Shown piece by piece: positions 1-11,951 of a DNA stretch of 64,000 nt (the stretch's first letter is position 1; each line of letters begins with the position of its first letter). Under the pieces are notes generated by a model. It had not been told where the DNA came from. It saw only the letters and a program-made list of their open reading frames with translations, and searched no databases. The stretch lies in the NCBI RefSeq assembly GCF_029227915.1, contig NC_079886.1, positions 12,175,501-12,239,500 of the forward strand. Direction: 5' to 3'. A program made the position numbers and the translations under genes. This DNA is from Hydractinia symbiolongicarpus. Its lineage: Eukaryota > Cnidaria > Hydrozoa > Anthoathecata > Hydractiniidae.

Positions 1-1075
1 AGAGCAGATCAGTAGCATGAACTCTTTCTCTTTTTACATCTTATTAGAAGAGTGGACTGTGAAATGTATATGAAGCGTTGGCTTCGTTTTACAAACGCAA
101 TATCTCATCCAGTCGCACAATTTTTGCGCGAATTTAATTCAGCGATATGAGAGTCATATTTTCAATTTTGCTAATTTTTCTTTGCGCTAAAATTTGTACG
201 CAAATATGTGCTGAATTTAATTTTTTTTGTCACTGATTACAGTCACTGATGACACGGCGAAGAAAAAGTATGGCTTGTCGCTGAACATAAATATAACAGG
301 TATATCCATACATTATATAATATATGTAACGTAAAAGTCAACTTTTAAGAATGTGTATAATAAATATTTAAAAGACACACACTAGTCCTAATTGTACCAC
401 CACAGTCCCTCCACCAGTATGTAATTTTTTTCAGATTTCAAACAACGCATCATTAAACTTTCTTTGAACGAATGTCGGAATATTGATGTGCAACAAACAT
501 TCTGACACCAGGCCATATTCTGTCAAAGTTCGGAGTGTTTATTGATCAATCAGTGTCATTTTCTATGACAGTCTTTGATTAGATGTTACCTGATGACCAC
601 TAATTTTATTGATTTCCGCCAGCGAAGGCGGAATCTTAAAAATCGCCTGGAGAGATTGAGAGATAGAGAGATAGAGAGATAAAGAGAGACAGCGCAGCTA
701 GGCTGGACGCCCGAAACTTATCCAGGCTAAGATGTTTTTCTGAGAACGAGGCTAAAATGAGTTTTAAGGCAATAAGAATCCTAACAGTGCAACAAATTGT
801 TTTATTATCCAATGAACAATACTTTATTTTAAAGTTTATATGCTATCGAAAGTTAAAGCTCGTGCAGTGTAGCATAATGAAGATCGTCTTATAATGCGCC
901 ATCATTGATGTTATTAACGTTTCCCTTTAATAATTACGTCATTTCCTTCTGTAAAATTTCGCAAGCGCGTAGATTAAAGCTGTATTCAGCAGAACGAATT
1001 ACTTATTCATGAACTTTTATTTAAACAGGAATTGTTGAGGCTGAATATTTTTGGTGAAAGATAATGTATTATAGC
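1..1075. other. Non-coding stretch, no gene seen
   Basis: AT-rich sequence without a convincing open frame. It holds a short GC hairpin near 615-636 (TTCCGCC paired with GGCGGAA) and a GAGA-rich microsatellite around 650-695. The ten bases GATTTCCGCC near 613 recur inverted near 1128, which could be the termini of a small element, but the arms are too short to call. Confidence 0.5.
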
Positions 1076-1105
1076 TATAAAATCGTGACAAGTCACGATT
1101 TTATA
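1076..1105. repeat. Perfect 14-bp hairpin
   Basis: TATAAAATCGTGAC is followed after two bases (AA) by its exact reverse complement GTCACGATTTTATA. The stem is perfect. It lies 280 bp upstream of the P-element-like coding relic and could be part of that element's subterminal region or an unrelated cruciform. Confidence 0.75.
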
Positions 1106-1388
1106 TCATTTTTAGATTATTGCTAATGGCGGAAATCTTTAAGCCGCAGGGCTTCTTGTTCACTATACAATCGAACATTCTATAACATCACACTCTTAGA
1201 GGCAGCACTATGCTTGATTCTTGTAAACAGTTTAATTACCAAAAAGTTATCTTTCTTACCAGCAGCCATAATTTTAATGCCATCTTTACCAAAATAAATA
1301 CTATCGGTTCAATGATTGCAGGTGCTGCTATTCGCTAGTGATGATTCCACCATGTACTTCTCATCATGTGAAAATCGTGGCTAATAAC

Positions 1389-2225
1389 AACTGGAAAGAA
1401 AGTAAGTTGCAACCAGCCATTAAATTTACATCACGAGAGAACGAATAAAGTTGGCATTTTAAAATCCACACATGCAAACAATTGGAAAGTATACTCGTGG
1501 AATTAAAAACTACTTTGGAGCACCATTCAGAAAACGTTTAAACTTTAAAAACACTGTTGACTATGAACTAAAGAAAAAAACATTTTTGAGACCATTTGAA
1601 TCTGTTGATGATGTACGTTTGCCTGGCTGGAATATTTCCTCTCATATTTTGAGTTGTGAAAGAAATCGATCAATAAAATTAATAACCGTCCTTATCCCAC
1701 ACACGCTAAATCCAACATGTTAATCTCCTGGCAAACTTACGAGGGAAATAACTGTACAATCATTTAAAGAAATCTGTAAATTCCTACTCGAACATGGTGT
1801 ACGTTAAGTTTTATCAGAAAAGGTTGATTTAGATAATTACTTTGGCACCCAACGTACTATTGGATCGCACTACAAAACCCCACCAGGGAGAGATTTTGGT
1901 TATAGTGATAACAGCATCGAAAGGGAAATAACTGTACAATCATTTAAAGAAATCTGTAAATTCCTACTCGAACATGGTGTACGTTAAGTTTTATCAGAAA
2001 AATTTTGTCAGATTGATTTAGATAATTACTTTGGCACCCAACGTACTATTGGATCGCACTACAAAACCCCACCAGGGAGAGATTTTGGTTATAGTGATAA
2101 CAGCATCGAAAGTCAGTTTTCTATACGGCCAATTGTTAGAAATAAATGTCACCACATCAAAAAGAAGTAAATTTAACGTTATAGATGATACTCCGTTGCC
2201 GAAAAGAAAGAAGAACTCTCGGTAG
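1389..2225 (+). pseudogene. P-element/THAP9-type transposase, decayed C-terminal part
   Basis: THAP9/P-element transposases cut and paste DNA with an RNase H-like catalytic fold; this is only a remnant. Read across frames, it shows family blocks in the right order: LQPAIKFTSRE (about 1404-1440), KKKTFLRPFESVDD (1570-1612), SWQTYEG (about 1727), ITVQSFKEICKFLLEHG, then FCQIDLDNYFGTQRTIG and FGYSDNSI (about 2005-2110). The family equivalents are the FLL..G..YVLSERF block and the EYFG.QR..GRR block followed by FGYNDNTIR. Stops and frameshifts interrupt it, for example TAA right after LLEHGVR, and part of the C-terminal block is tandemly duplicated. The longest clean pieces are 1472-1723 and 2031-2225. 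No THAP zinc finger, intact catalytic domain or terminal repeats could be assigned, so it is inactive. Family assignment is from recalled motifs. Confidence 0.7.
1743..2111 (+). repeat. Tandem duplication inside the transposase relic
   Basis: A ~180-bp segment beginning GGGAAATAACTGTACAATC at 1743 is repeated from 1923. The copies are nearly identical except that the second has about 10 extra bases (ATTTTGTCAG region, 2003-2012). Those bases encode FCQI of the conserved transposase block, so the second copy is closer to the ancestral sequence and the first carries a deletion. Confidence 0.9.
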
Positions 2226-2960
2226 TTTCTACATTCCGCACATGGATTAAAATTGTCAAACCGGCTATTTTTATACCCACAACTTTTTAAAGAAACAATA
2301 GCATTGGCTATTAAAATTATTTATTCAGTCTTTTTTTACGGAGGAATCAGACAAAGAAGAATTCGGTACTACTTCTCCTAGTCATATAGAATAAAAGGGC
2401 AGAAAAAACACATGTTAATTATATTTTCTCATTTACATACCATCTTTCGGCGTATCTCTTCCAATGCGTGATGAATGAGACAACATATGGTTTGCCACTT
2501 CTTTAAGTAAAATATTGTTGAATTGTGTTTTTTCAAATCCTGATGGTAGCATAATTTCTTACAAATAGACCATAAAAATGCATATAGAATTTTCAGCATT
2601 ACCAGAATACTTTTCAACCGTTTCAACTTTTTCATCAGTTCAATGGTATCGTCAGTTGAGAAATTATTTTTTTCTTTTTAGAACAAGCATCATATATTCT
2701 CAGGTAAGCATAGATCATTAGAACATGTTTAAGCACATGTGTTGGTAATTGATTTCAAGTCAACGGGTGAAGCTTTTTTAGACATTTCTCTTGCTTTGTT
2801 AGCTGTAATACGTTAAGAGTGAAACTACCAGATTTTGATGCTGAATGTAATGCATGTTTGGCAGTGCCTTGTGAGACCTCGTTGTGACTTGCAAATTATT
2901 TCACAGTATTTACAACGTTAAACAGCTTTATTATTTTCATGCCTCCGTTACAACAGCAGT
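2226..2960. other. Non-coding, no gene seen
   Basis: AT-rich; only short open frames of poor composition (for example minus strand 2429-2635, Lys/Leu-rich). It may include the 3' non-coding part of the P-like element, but no terminal inverted repeat was found. Confidence 0.4.
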
Positions 2961-3200
2961 CTAATATTTATTGAAATCATTATAACTGTCAAGAAAACCA
3001 CCACCAAGTAAGTATAAGTCATCAAGTTCGTAATCTTCTTGCGCTTCGCCAGTCACTTCTGTGCAGGGTTCGGGTCTTCCTCCAGCATACATCCTTCGCA
3101 ACAGACATGCGGCGAAGTGCCGCGCCGCAGAGAACTGCGTTTCCAGTGTGAATTTAAATTCGTGTTTATTTCTTCCGACAGCATTGCCTTTAAATTTCAT
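2961..3200 (-). CDS. Small hypothetical protein, 79 aa
   Basis: Not recognised. The frame starts at an ATG at 3200 and ends with TAA at 2961. Its base composition is clearly richer in GC than the flanks and its codons are mixed (segments FAACLLRRMYAGGRPEP and DDLYLLGGGFLDSY), which favours real or recently real coding sequence. The protein has a basic N-terminal half and an acidic C-terminal half, with no signal peptide or membrane segment. It could be a complete small gene, a terminal exon, or part of an unrecognised transposon. No splice partner was found. Confidence 0.3.
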   Translation of the reverse strand: MKFKGNAVGRNKHEFKFTLETQFSAARHFAACLLRRMYAGGRPEPCTEVTGEAQEDYELDDLYLLGGGFLDSYNDFNKY

Positions 3201-3313
3201 TTTTTAGTTGCGTAAAATGTTTCAGATTTAAAAAATAAACTTATCACGATAAAAAATAAAGTACACCATCTTAGGGAGCTAATCGCCGGCTTTCATCGGG
3301 TTTTTTCTCAAAG

Positions 3314-3589
3314 GACAACAAAATAAGGATAGCAGACGTCTTGGATCACACACGTGTAGGCTTACGGCATGTTGTTGCACCAGGCGACGAAAAGTTTAAA
3401 ACAGTGTTTCTTGCAATATTTAAGTGTCAACCAAGAGAAAGTGATTGGCGTTGTTATGCTTACACTTTGTTTCATAAAAACAATTTTTCCAATAAAATAG
3501 AAACACTCCAGGAATTGAATTCTTCTCTTAAGATACCTAGACTACTAATAACTGCTTTTGCTGGCGATCCTTTCTCTTCTTACCTCTAA
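3314..3589 (+). other. Unrecognised open frame, possible exon
   Basis: An open frame without a good ATG runs through IRIADVLDHTRVGLRHVV and VFLAIFKCQPRESDWRCYAY to a stop at 3587-3589. Composition looks more coding-like than the surroundings. It lies close to and divergent from the 2961-3200 frame. No domain recognised; it could be a transposon fragment or chance. Confidence 0.2.
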
Positions 3590-5899
3590 TACTTATATTA
3601 ATTTTAAGCTCAATTGTTTAAAATCACAATTATGGAGCTGGATCAGTAACAAAGACATTCCTTTTTTATAAACTTTAATCTTATTTCTAACGAAATAATT
3701 TTTCATTTAGTATGCCACCACAGCGCTGTTATAGTGCACTTTCAACTTTTCTTGACTGGCTAAAGCATTTATAATCAAAGGTAGCACACGTTACATTTAG
3801 ACTTACCTGACTTATTTCAAACATGATTTTAATATTCTTTGAACACGTACTTATGCTGTTCATACGTATGCTGTAAAAAACAACTCAACGGTGTCTCTGA
3901 AATCAGCTAAATTCTGGAACTCAGGCATTGTGATGACATTGGATTTTTTTTTATGTTCAATTTCGTGAAACCTGTTTAAAACATTAACTTGTCTAAGTCA
4001 TTATTTCAATTTTTATTAAAAGTCTCTATCGTTATTATCATATATATTTTCTTATGTTTAGCTTCCTGAAAAATCAGTGAGTCAATCGAAAAGTAAAAAT
4101 ATCCTTAATCCCTCCAACAGTTGGTTCTTACGCTTGCTCGCCATATGTTCTGGCTTGATTTTATTTTTCGTTCTTGTTAGAATGATATGGCAATATAACC
4201 AGCGACATGCACAAAAATAACCAACCTGGTAAGATTTGATTATGACATCTACTTCTTTTAAGAGCTTATAATTTTAAAAACATTTTAAACTTTCCTGGGG
4301 AGGGTGTAACGAAGGTGCAATCACCTATTAATACCGTCAGTTACCTTATCGCGGTAAAAAGGGGAATTAACGACTTATTTTTATGGAAATGTTCTTATTT
4401 TTTCCTATTTAAAGTCAATAGACCAGTATTCATATTAACCAATGAACTTTGATGGTGACAAGAGAGGAACAGGTAAAAAAAAAAAATTTCACAGCATCGT
4501 TTTTAAACAATAAGGGGAGACCCAACTTTAGTCGAGGCAAAGGGACTAAATCTGTGCATTAATGACTAAAATTGTCCTCGACTTATAATTTTCGACTAAC
4601 CTAAAATCCAGTTTCTTTTTTCCTGATAAGGTATAGGCTTTGCTAAAGAACCACTATAGTGCAATATAAATTTTGATTGAGAGAATTGTTTCATATGTTG
4701 CATTTATATAAATAATAGAAAATGAAAACAAAGCGATAAATTTATTGGGGAGAAGCTAACAGCATTTTTTTAGATTGCTGATGATGTCAAGCCGGAAAAT
4801 TTTTATCACATATGTATTACCCAATCAGATTTTGTGAAGGGCTAAAGGGTTGTGTCTTTATTGCCACTTTGCCCCTCTTATACCAACATAAAGGTCATAA
4901 TCTAAATTTAATAAAAAAAAGTATTTTAAAGACAATACAGGCGATGTAAAAATTTTTTAATAAGAACGTTAAAAACATAAAGACACCAAAGGTGTGCACA
5001 ATATTTACTTTTTAGCTACGGAAAAATTTGAAACTTATGAGAACGGCAATTTTGCTAAAGACACGCCTATACCCACCTATATTCCTTAGTACGCATGCTA
5101 TTTCCGTACATGTGTGGTTTGAAAACAAATTTTATATATATAAAATTTTTATGTATTATATATAAAATTAATGATCTCTTGAAGGTCGAAATTATACTTT
5201 CGTTATCCATTAATGTGTTCGGGCTTCCTTTCAAATTTTAACTGAATTTATGCACTTCTAGGGCTCTCGTTTGAACCACTGAGTTATCCGTCTACAAGAC
5301 AAATCGTCACGTAGACCTGATTTTCGACTTGTTGATCAACCTGGATGGCCAATTTGTCTTAAGTGTTAGTCGTAGAAAAGGCAGCATTTAAAACCAGTGT
5401 GTTTGAAGTGCATGAGCACAAATCCAACCCTGTCCGGAAATTTAGTTTAACTTTCGGAGGAAGCACTTAGACATCAAGGTATAACAAACAAATCGAATTC
5501 GTGTATAATTGTATATTATATAAAAAGAACATAACATTTTTGTACTTGATACTCTAACATACTCTTTGGAAACCTGATAGCATGAATAAAATCAATTAAG
5601 CAGCTAGCTACAGATTCCAGATCTTGCCATAAAACATCATGCCATACAACATCATGACGTTTTGGTTATTGTATGCGCTGCGAAGGTATTGATCTGCTCT
5701 TGTATATACGGCGAAAACAAACTCTTGCATAAAGATCGGATTGATATGATATACATGATTTGTGTTTGATAAGTTGTTTCATGAGTAAGCTTTTCTCTTT
5801 TCATATTGTCTCTGTCTTGCATAACTTTGACTCGCGTCTACTTTAGATGTGTCGTGGCAACATAATTCGTTCTCAAATGTCTTAGACGTTGCCAAAGTT
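3590..5899. other. Long non-coding stretch
   Basis: No gene seen. Around 5270-5310 the reverse strand reads GGATAACTCAGTGGTTCAAAC, similar to a tRNA 5' half with an A-box, so a tRNA-derived SINE relic is possible. Around 5125-5170 there is a TATATA-rich near-palindrome. The rest is AT-rich unique sequence. Confidence 0.4.
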
Positions 5900-6132
5900 A
5901 GCACGTTAATGCCATGGCTTTACGCTTTCTGTTCCTTTTGGTGTTTGGGAAAGTTTCTTTTTATTTATCAGAAAACAGATAGATCTAATAATATTGTAAA
6001 CATTTGGTCTGCTTCAAGATATGTGGGAGTAAACATTGCAAGACGAGTCCTACACGCAGGCACTGCCAATTCTGTTTAAACGGAAAGTCTGCGTTAAAAA
6101 GTATGTTAAGAGTGCTGTTTAAAGTCATGTAA
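5900..6132 (+). pseudogene. Nuclear-receptor-like zinc-finger remnant (tentative)
   Basis: The frame ending at the TAA at 6130-6132 reads KICGSKHCKTSPTRRHCQFC then LNGKSALKSM. This resembles the second zinc finger of a nuclear-receptor DNA-binding domain (C-x4/5-C...RR.CQ.CR..KC...GM). Just upstream, in a different frame, CSFWCLGKFLFIYQKT (about 5930-5970) resembles the end of finger 1 and the P-box helix (C..C.GFF.R..QK). The second finger's last cysteine (KC to KS) and the GM are lost, and a frameshift plus two TAA codons separate the halves. If real it is a dead copy or a badly decayed exon. A chance match cannot be excluded: finger 1 is weak and no ligand-binding domain was found nearby. 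Confidence 0.33.
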
Positions 6133-7911
6133 CGGATTAGCGTTATCAGGGCTCTTGGTTTTTAAAGGTGGGGAGAAAGGAAGTGGAAGGTAATTTTAAC
6201 CCCTCCCTCTCCCCCCCTATAAACATTAGTCTTCACACAGCAACTATTTAAAATGTGAAAAATGATATGGCATCAAAAAACAATGCTAAGTTGGATCGTT
6301 TTGGTGATGTCATCATTTGTCCACAAAAGGCTATTGCTATCCACCAAGCTTCTATATACTTTCCATCACCAATGTGTTTCTTCTTGTCTACAACATTGAG
6401 GTAGATAAAGAGAAGGAGATTGAACTCATCTCAGTACGCATTTAAATTCTATTCAAATTGTTATTGTTTCGGCATCCCTTTGATCCATGCGCGATGTGCA
6501 TTTCACTGAATTTTAACAAAAAACCATTACGTAATCCTTCCGCGGGCTGTTTGTTTATATGTAAAAAAACGTGATTTTTAAACAAAGCACGTCATCTTTG
6601 TAAGATGTTGTATGGTTTTTTCTCTCTCAGGGGAAAAGTGAGTTGTCAAAACAACTTTTAATTATCTTCGTTATTTAAAAAATCAGCTTTTTTAATCAGT
6701 TTCCTAACCTTCTCTATGAAGCAGAATATGTTAAAAGATTTACTAAAATTTAGCATGTGAAAGCTATGAGTCAAGAGTGAGTCAAAAATGGAAAAAAGTA
6801 GAAGAGTTAATAGTTATTTTTCTTTCTAAATGGTGTAATTTCATTAATAGATTCCCCAGGGTTTTCTGCCTTTTTATATGAGAAATGACGTCGAAAAATA
6901 CCCTGGTATCGTTGACCGGATTTTGAAATATAATTGGCTATCACGATTTAGCTTAATTATGATTATTTTTTTCCTTAGTCAGCATTTTTTTTAGGTTAAA
7001 AATAAAATAGTGCATAAAGCCGTGATTAATCAGTTTTGCTAGTTAGCAAAATTTATGAAAAACATTTTGGTGTTACTTTGTTAGATTGATTAAAATATAA
7101 CTAACTCAGTCTTGGTGCTGCGTTGTACATTAAGAAAGTAGGCTGCTGAAATAATAAAAACAACAGCCGTGTTTTTTAGTAAGTGTTTGTAGCTAGCTAG
7201 CTAGCGATAGCTAGCTAAAACAAAGCTGTTAATATGCTTAGCACGTAGCAGGTGATAAAAAAACTTACTGCAGACGGGCTGATGACATTTTGTATTTTAG
7301 CTTAGTACTTTGTTTACGTTTAGCTATTAGCTAGCTCAACTTTTTCAAAGTTTGCAAATTACGATAGGATTAGAGACCTTATTTCTCAGTAAAATGCAAT
7401 AGCAATATATTTGTTTGAAATCAGATGCACAAGAATAAATCCTATAAATATGTATAGATCTCGGATGTAATCCGAAATCTTAAAAATGTTATAATAAACT
7501 TGGAGAAGGGGAAATCTAGCGTATCTAAGAAATATATGAATTTCAATAATAACCGTATTCATACAGAGGCAGGTAAAATCAACCCACTCGCAGCCTAAGA
7601 CGCTGTACGTTAAAAAATTGACCCATTTGAACAGAAAGTCTTTTAATGACAGAGTAGCTTTCACCAATCAAGCATGGCACATACTTGTATTTAGACCCTA
7701 TCTGACAATTTCAATCATGAGAATTGCTTATAATGTTTTTTGCAAATGTATCTTTATCAAAACTGATATACTGTCAAAAATCGTTCAAACGACTAACTTC
7801 AGAAACTCAGGAACTATGATCAGTTTCAAGTCTTTATTTCAATTTTATTTTTGGCAAAAAGTATGGTTTCGAACAAGAAGTATTTTATAGCCCACTTCAC
7901 TGGACACTTTA
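6133..7911. other. Non-coding, AT-rich
   Basis: No gene seen. It includes an AGCT-repeat tract at about 7190-7216. Overlapping opposite-strand open frames at 7386-7890 have compositions typical of AT-rich chance frames. Confidence 0.4.
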
Positions 7912-8220
7912 ACAGCTATTTCCCACTTTAAGAAAATTTTCCGTGGAACGGAATGGACAGGAACAGAATAGAACATTTTCTACTTGTAATTTCCATTCAT
8001 AATATTGCCCACATTTTTATACAGCGCGCAATTCTCACAAAATGAAAAAAACCTGATTGTCTAAATAATTCACTACTAGTTAAACTCGATTTTACTTTGC
8101 TCAGAACAGAATAGACAAGAACATTTTCTTTTCATGTATGTAAACATTTTAAGATGCTTAGAAATTTCTTCATTCCTTCTCATTCCATTCCACAAAATTT
8201 TCTTAAAGTGGAAAATAGCC
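7912..8220. mobile_element. MITE with ~44-bp terminal inverted repeats
   Basis: The left end (7912-7957: GCTATTTCCCACTTTAAG, then AAAATTTTCCGTGG) is mirrored by the right end (8177-8220, reading inward GGCTATTTTCCACTTTAAG, then AAAATTTTGTGG). The interior has no coding capacity, so it is a non-autonomous inverted-repeat element of about 309 bp. TTTA occurs on both sides and may be the target duplication. Superfamily not assigned. Confidence 0.8.
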
Positions 8221-8573
8221 TTTAGCTTATATCCCTTTCAGTACATATACTCATATTTGTATTCAGATTAAGGAGGTATTTTAAACAAAAGTAGAGCTTG
8301 CCAACTTAGTTCTCATAAAAATTAAAAAGTACTTTGCAAATTAGTTCTTGCAAATAATAATTATCCAAAATATCCCTTAATGGTTCTGCTGTTTTACATA
8401 ACAGAATTTCAGAATGTCTAAGGCAAGCTTTAACTATACCTGAAGCTGTCTACATATATCCAGAAATTAGTCTGCCCTTCTGTTCACTTCCTTGTTCTTT
8501 TTATAGGATTCAAAATGGCACAAAAATAAAAACTTTTTCCATAAACTGCATTTGACATCTAACAACGAACTAT

Positions 8574-8681
8574 CTAGTTCAGCAAAGAAATTTTTTATTC
8601 AGGAAGTACCTAGTTCAGCAAAGAAATTTTTTATTCAGGAAGTACCTAGTTCAGCAAAAAAATTTTTTATTCAGGAAGTAC
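8574..8681 (+). repeat. Three tandem copies of a 36-bp unit
   Basis: Units at 8574-8609, 8610-8645 and 8646-8681 begin CTAGTTCAGCAAAGAAATTT and are identical except one base (G to A) in the third. The array runs straight into a CTAGCTAGCTATAGCTAG tract. There is no spacer, so this is a minisatellite. Confidence 0.95.
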
Positions 8682-11023
8682 CTAGCTAGCTATAGCTAGA
8701 CTATATTAAGTATTATGTAACCTGCTAATAAAACAGCACACCTTTGTTTCCAAGCTTTAAAGACGCTTATTGCAGTTATCTCTCATATCAAGAAGACAAA
8801 AATCCCTGGGGACGAAGGTGATTTGAAAGATACTAAAATTTTAGTTTGACCTATTTCCATTACTTTGATTTTGCTGACACACAAAAGGCATGTCAGCTAT
8901 TTTGAAATGAACTATTTGACCCGCTAATCATTACGTAATGTTATTAATATTCGATTGTTTTCTCGACCAATGAAATTTACTAAAACTGACACGCGCCAGA
9001 ATTTAAAAAGACAACATGAATAGGTTTGCAACTGATCGCATTACGGATGATTTCAATAGAAACAAAAGAGTTCAATCTCTTTCTTTATTTCTATCTTCAT
9101 GTCCACAACTATTTTTCAAACATTTATTAGACAAAAATGCTCATCGAACGTAGGTGCTAAACAAATGAATCTTTATTTTAGCAAGCCGAATTTTTTTTTT
9201 CTTATAGACCATAGAAGTAGAAATAGAGACTCTCATTTTTATTCTGATATTTAAAACAAAAATTGAAGAAGAGAAGAGTTCGCCATGATTTGCCCTCGCG
9301 GAGACTAACTTATTAACTGATTATTGCAATCCTTGTATTTTGAAATAATTATCAACATTCTCGAGCGTGCAGATTGTACAATTCGCAATGTTTTTTTTTA
9401 CAAGAAACAGAAATATTAGAATCAAGAATAGGCGCTATTGGGGTCTCCTAGCTATTAAAACCTTTGTATCGTATAATATACTAAACAGCCTATTGTTTTT
9501 AACCTGAAACCCCAACTTAATTTCCTAGTTAGTTTGACAGGACTCGTTTGGAAAGCAGTTATTTTACACTTGTAAATATATATGTAAACATTATGTATAT
9601 AAACTGAAACCACCTATCCTGTAAAAAAATTTTATAAATAAATAAATTATAAAGCATATTCTTATATAAAAAAATAAACGTGTAGCGATGTTGTCAGAGA
9701 TCATTCGTTAATATAAATTGGAACATTTTAAAATCAAATTGGCACATACATTTTTTACGGAAAAATATCTATCACCCTTTCTTGTGTAAAGCATCACAAA
9801 AAGTACATGACTAGACAAGGTAACTATGCACTTACTAAATTATATTTGCACACTGCCTATCTAAATATTTGTCATGAATTTATGACAATTATACTGCTTT
9901 AACATACTAAAAATACGATGCAATTGTAAACAACTTTTCTTCAATAAAATCAAGCACTATGTTTATTTAATTCTAAATTTCTTAAAGTGTTTATTTCCAA
10001 GCGTATTAAGTTTTCACTGAGAAACACAAGCAACAAATTTAGATTAATTATATCGGTTATTAATTTACTCTCATAATAACAAATTTAGATTAAATGGCGT
10101 TCGGAATCTTATTACCATGAGAAAAGTCTGTCGATAAACGTATTTTTGCCATTTAAAATGGATTTTAAATCTTTTTTAGGAGATAAGTATACTAGTTATC
10201 GCACGGTACAGACAATATGGCATTTATTTTTAAGTTCGGATATGCCTGTCTGGTTATTTCGGAGACTTTAGACGTCATACTGTACGAGACTTTTAGTGCC
10301 ATAATTCATTTATCAGTAGTGCGAAACTTCTAACAGGATTCTAAAATGAAACGAAATACGAGAAACTTCAAAAATCATAAAAGTAAATTTACCGTGACTA
10401 GTACATAATATATCTAGTTCTTGTAGTTTGTTTCTTTTCGTAATTCACATTTTCATAAAATACGGAGCATTTTTTATAGAAATGCAATAACGTCGTTGTA
10501 GAAAATTGTGGACAATAAAAATTGCATATGCATGTTACAGACAGACGAATTAAGAAAAAAATCTTTGTTTTCAAAAGTTTTGTTTTGATAACATTCGAAA
10601 TTATTTTCTATTAAACGTTTGTTGTTTATATATTAAAAGTGTCTCCTCTTAGCCAACCACGTTAGAGAAATTTTTCGTGCTAGTAATAACGGAGAAAATG
10701 CAATATATTCTATTTTTATTCTTGAGCTGAATGTCTCCTAAAAAACTCTTATAAAACATCTCACTAAATAACCAGTGCTTATTGGGAAAACGTAATGACA
10801 TAATAACACCTGTAAGTTAATACATTTATTTTAATTCATATTCATTGCAGGTTCAACAATCCTTTTTTATATTTCCATTTATTCACAAAAAACAAATAAC
10901 TGTTATTTTTATATCCACTTATCTTTACCAATCAGTCCAGACTGTTCAGCATGCTAAAAAACTGAAGTATAATAAATAAAACATAAAATAAATTATTTTT
11001 AAGTGAAAGTATATTTTTAAATA
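8682..11023. other. Long AT-rich stretch, no gene seen
   Basis: No convincing coding sequence. A 45-codon frame at 9016-9153 (MNRFATDRITDDFNR start) has fair composition but no splice partner or homology. AACAAATTTAGATTAA repeats at about 10032 and 10078. Confidence 0.4.
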
Positions 11024-11452
11024 CAGTGCACTCTTTATTATTCGAACCCCTATAATTCGAATCTCACCTCAACTCGAACGTTTTTTTATCTCTTTGGGTA
11101 TTTCCTCTCTATAACTCGAACGTTGCAACATGTATCTAGAACTACATGTGTGAAGGGTCTTAAATGATTCGAATGTCATTCGAACAAAACGTAAACACGA
11201 TTCTTTGGTATTGAAGTTTTACAATCATGGCGTCTGTTGCTGGGACAAAATGTAAAGAAAAGAACAAGTCCTGCACAAAGAAAAAATTCGTCCCAATTCC
11301 ATATAAGGGAAAACAATCACGCTTAATTGGCCACTTATACAAAATTTGTACAAAAACTTGGAAAAACTTCCAACTCTCTATTACCCAAACCTCTCTATAA
11401 CTCGAACGGTGTCCAATTCCACGTGGCTGTTCGAGTTATAGAGAGTCTACTG
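11024..11452. mobile_element. pogo/Tigger-like non-autonomous element
   Basis: It starts CAGTGCACTCTTTATTATTC and ends, on the reverse strand, CAGTAGACTCTCTATAACTC. Both ends are flanked by TA (11022-11023 and 11453-11454), the target duplication of Tc1/mariner-pogo elements. CTCGAAC motifs recur in both subterminal regions. A short plus frame from ATG at 11227 (MASVAGTKCKEKNK) may be a scrap of transposase start. The element is about 429 bp and cannot encode a transposase. Confidence 0.8.
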
Positions 11453-11802
11453 TAGTAACGCAATATTTTCCTAAAGCCGTTAATATTTTTTTTTCCATTT
11501 TCAATACATCATATTTCGAAGAATCCAAATAGTAGTTTTATAGTGGACTATCTTTGAACACTTTCCACCTGGAATACCTGTTGTGCCGCGTTATGTAATA
11601 AATTGTTCATTTCCCTTGAACAAATTTTCCAACTCCTTTCGAGTTCGAAATATAAAAAGTTTTAGAACTTTAACAATTGAAAGATATGTGAGGAAGAACA
11701 TTATTACCGGTTTGGTGATTTAAAAATTACTGTAGCTTGGCTTTACCCACATGCTTAGGGGTTCGCTTTCCATTAAAGCTTGTTTTTTTTCTTGTTTATT
11801 CA

Positions 11803-11951
<149 letters not shown>

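Noticed and set aside
8574-8681. CRISPR-like array (36-bp repeats)
   Set aside because: Units are directly adjacent with no unique spacers, in a eukaryotic genome.
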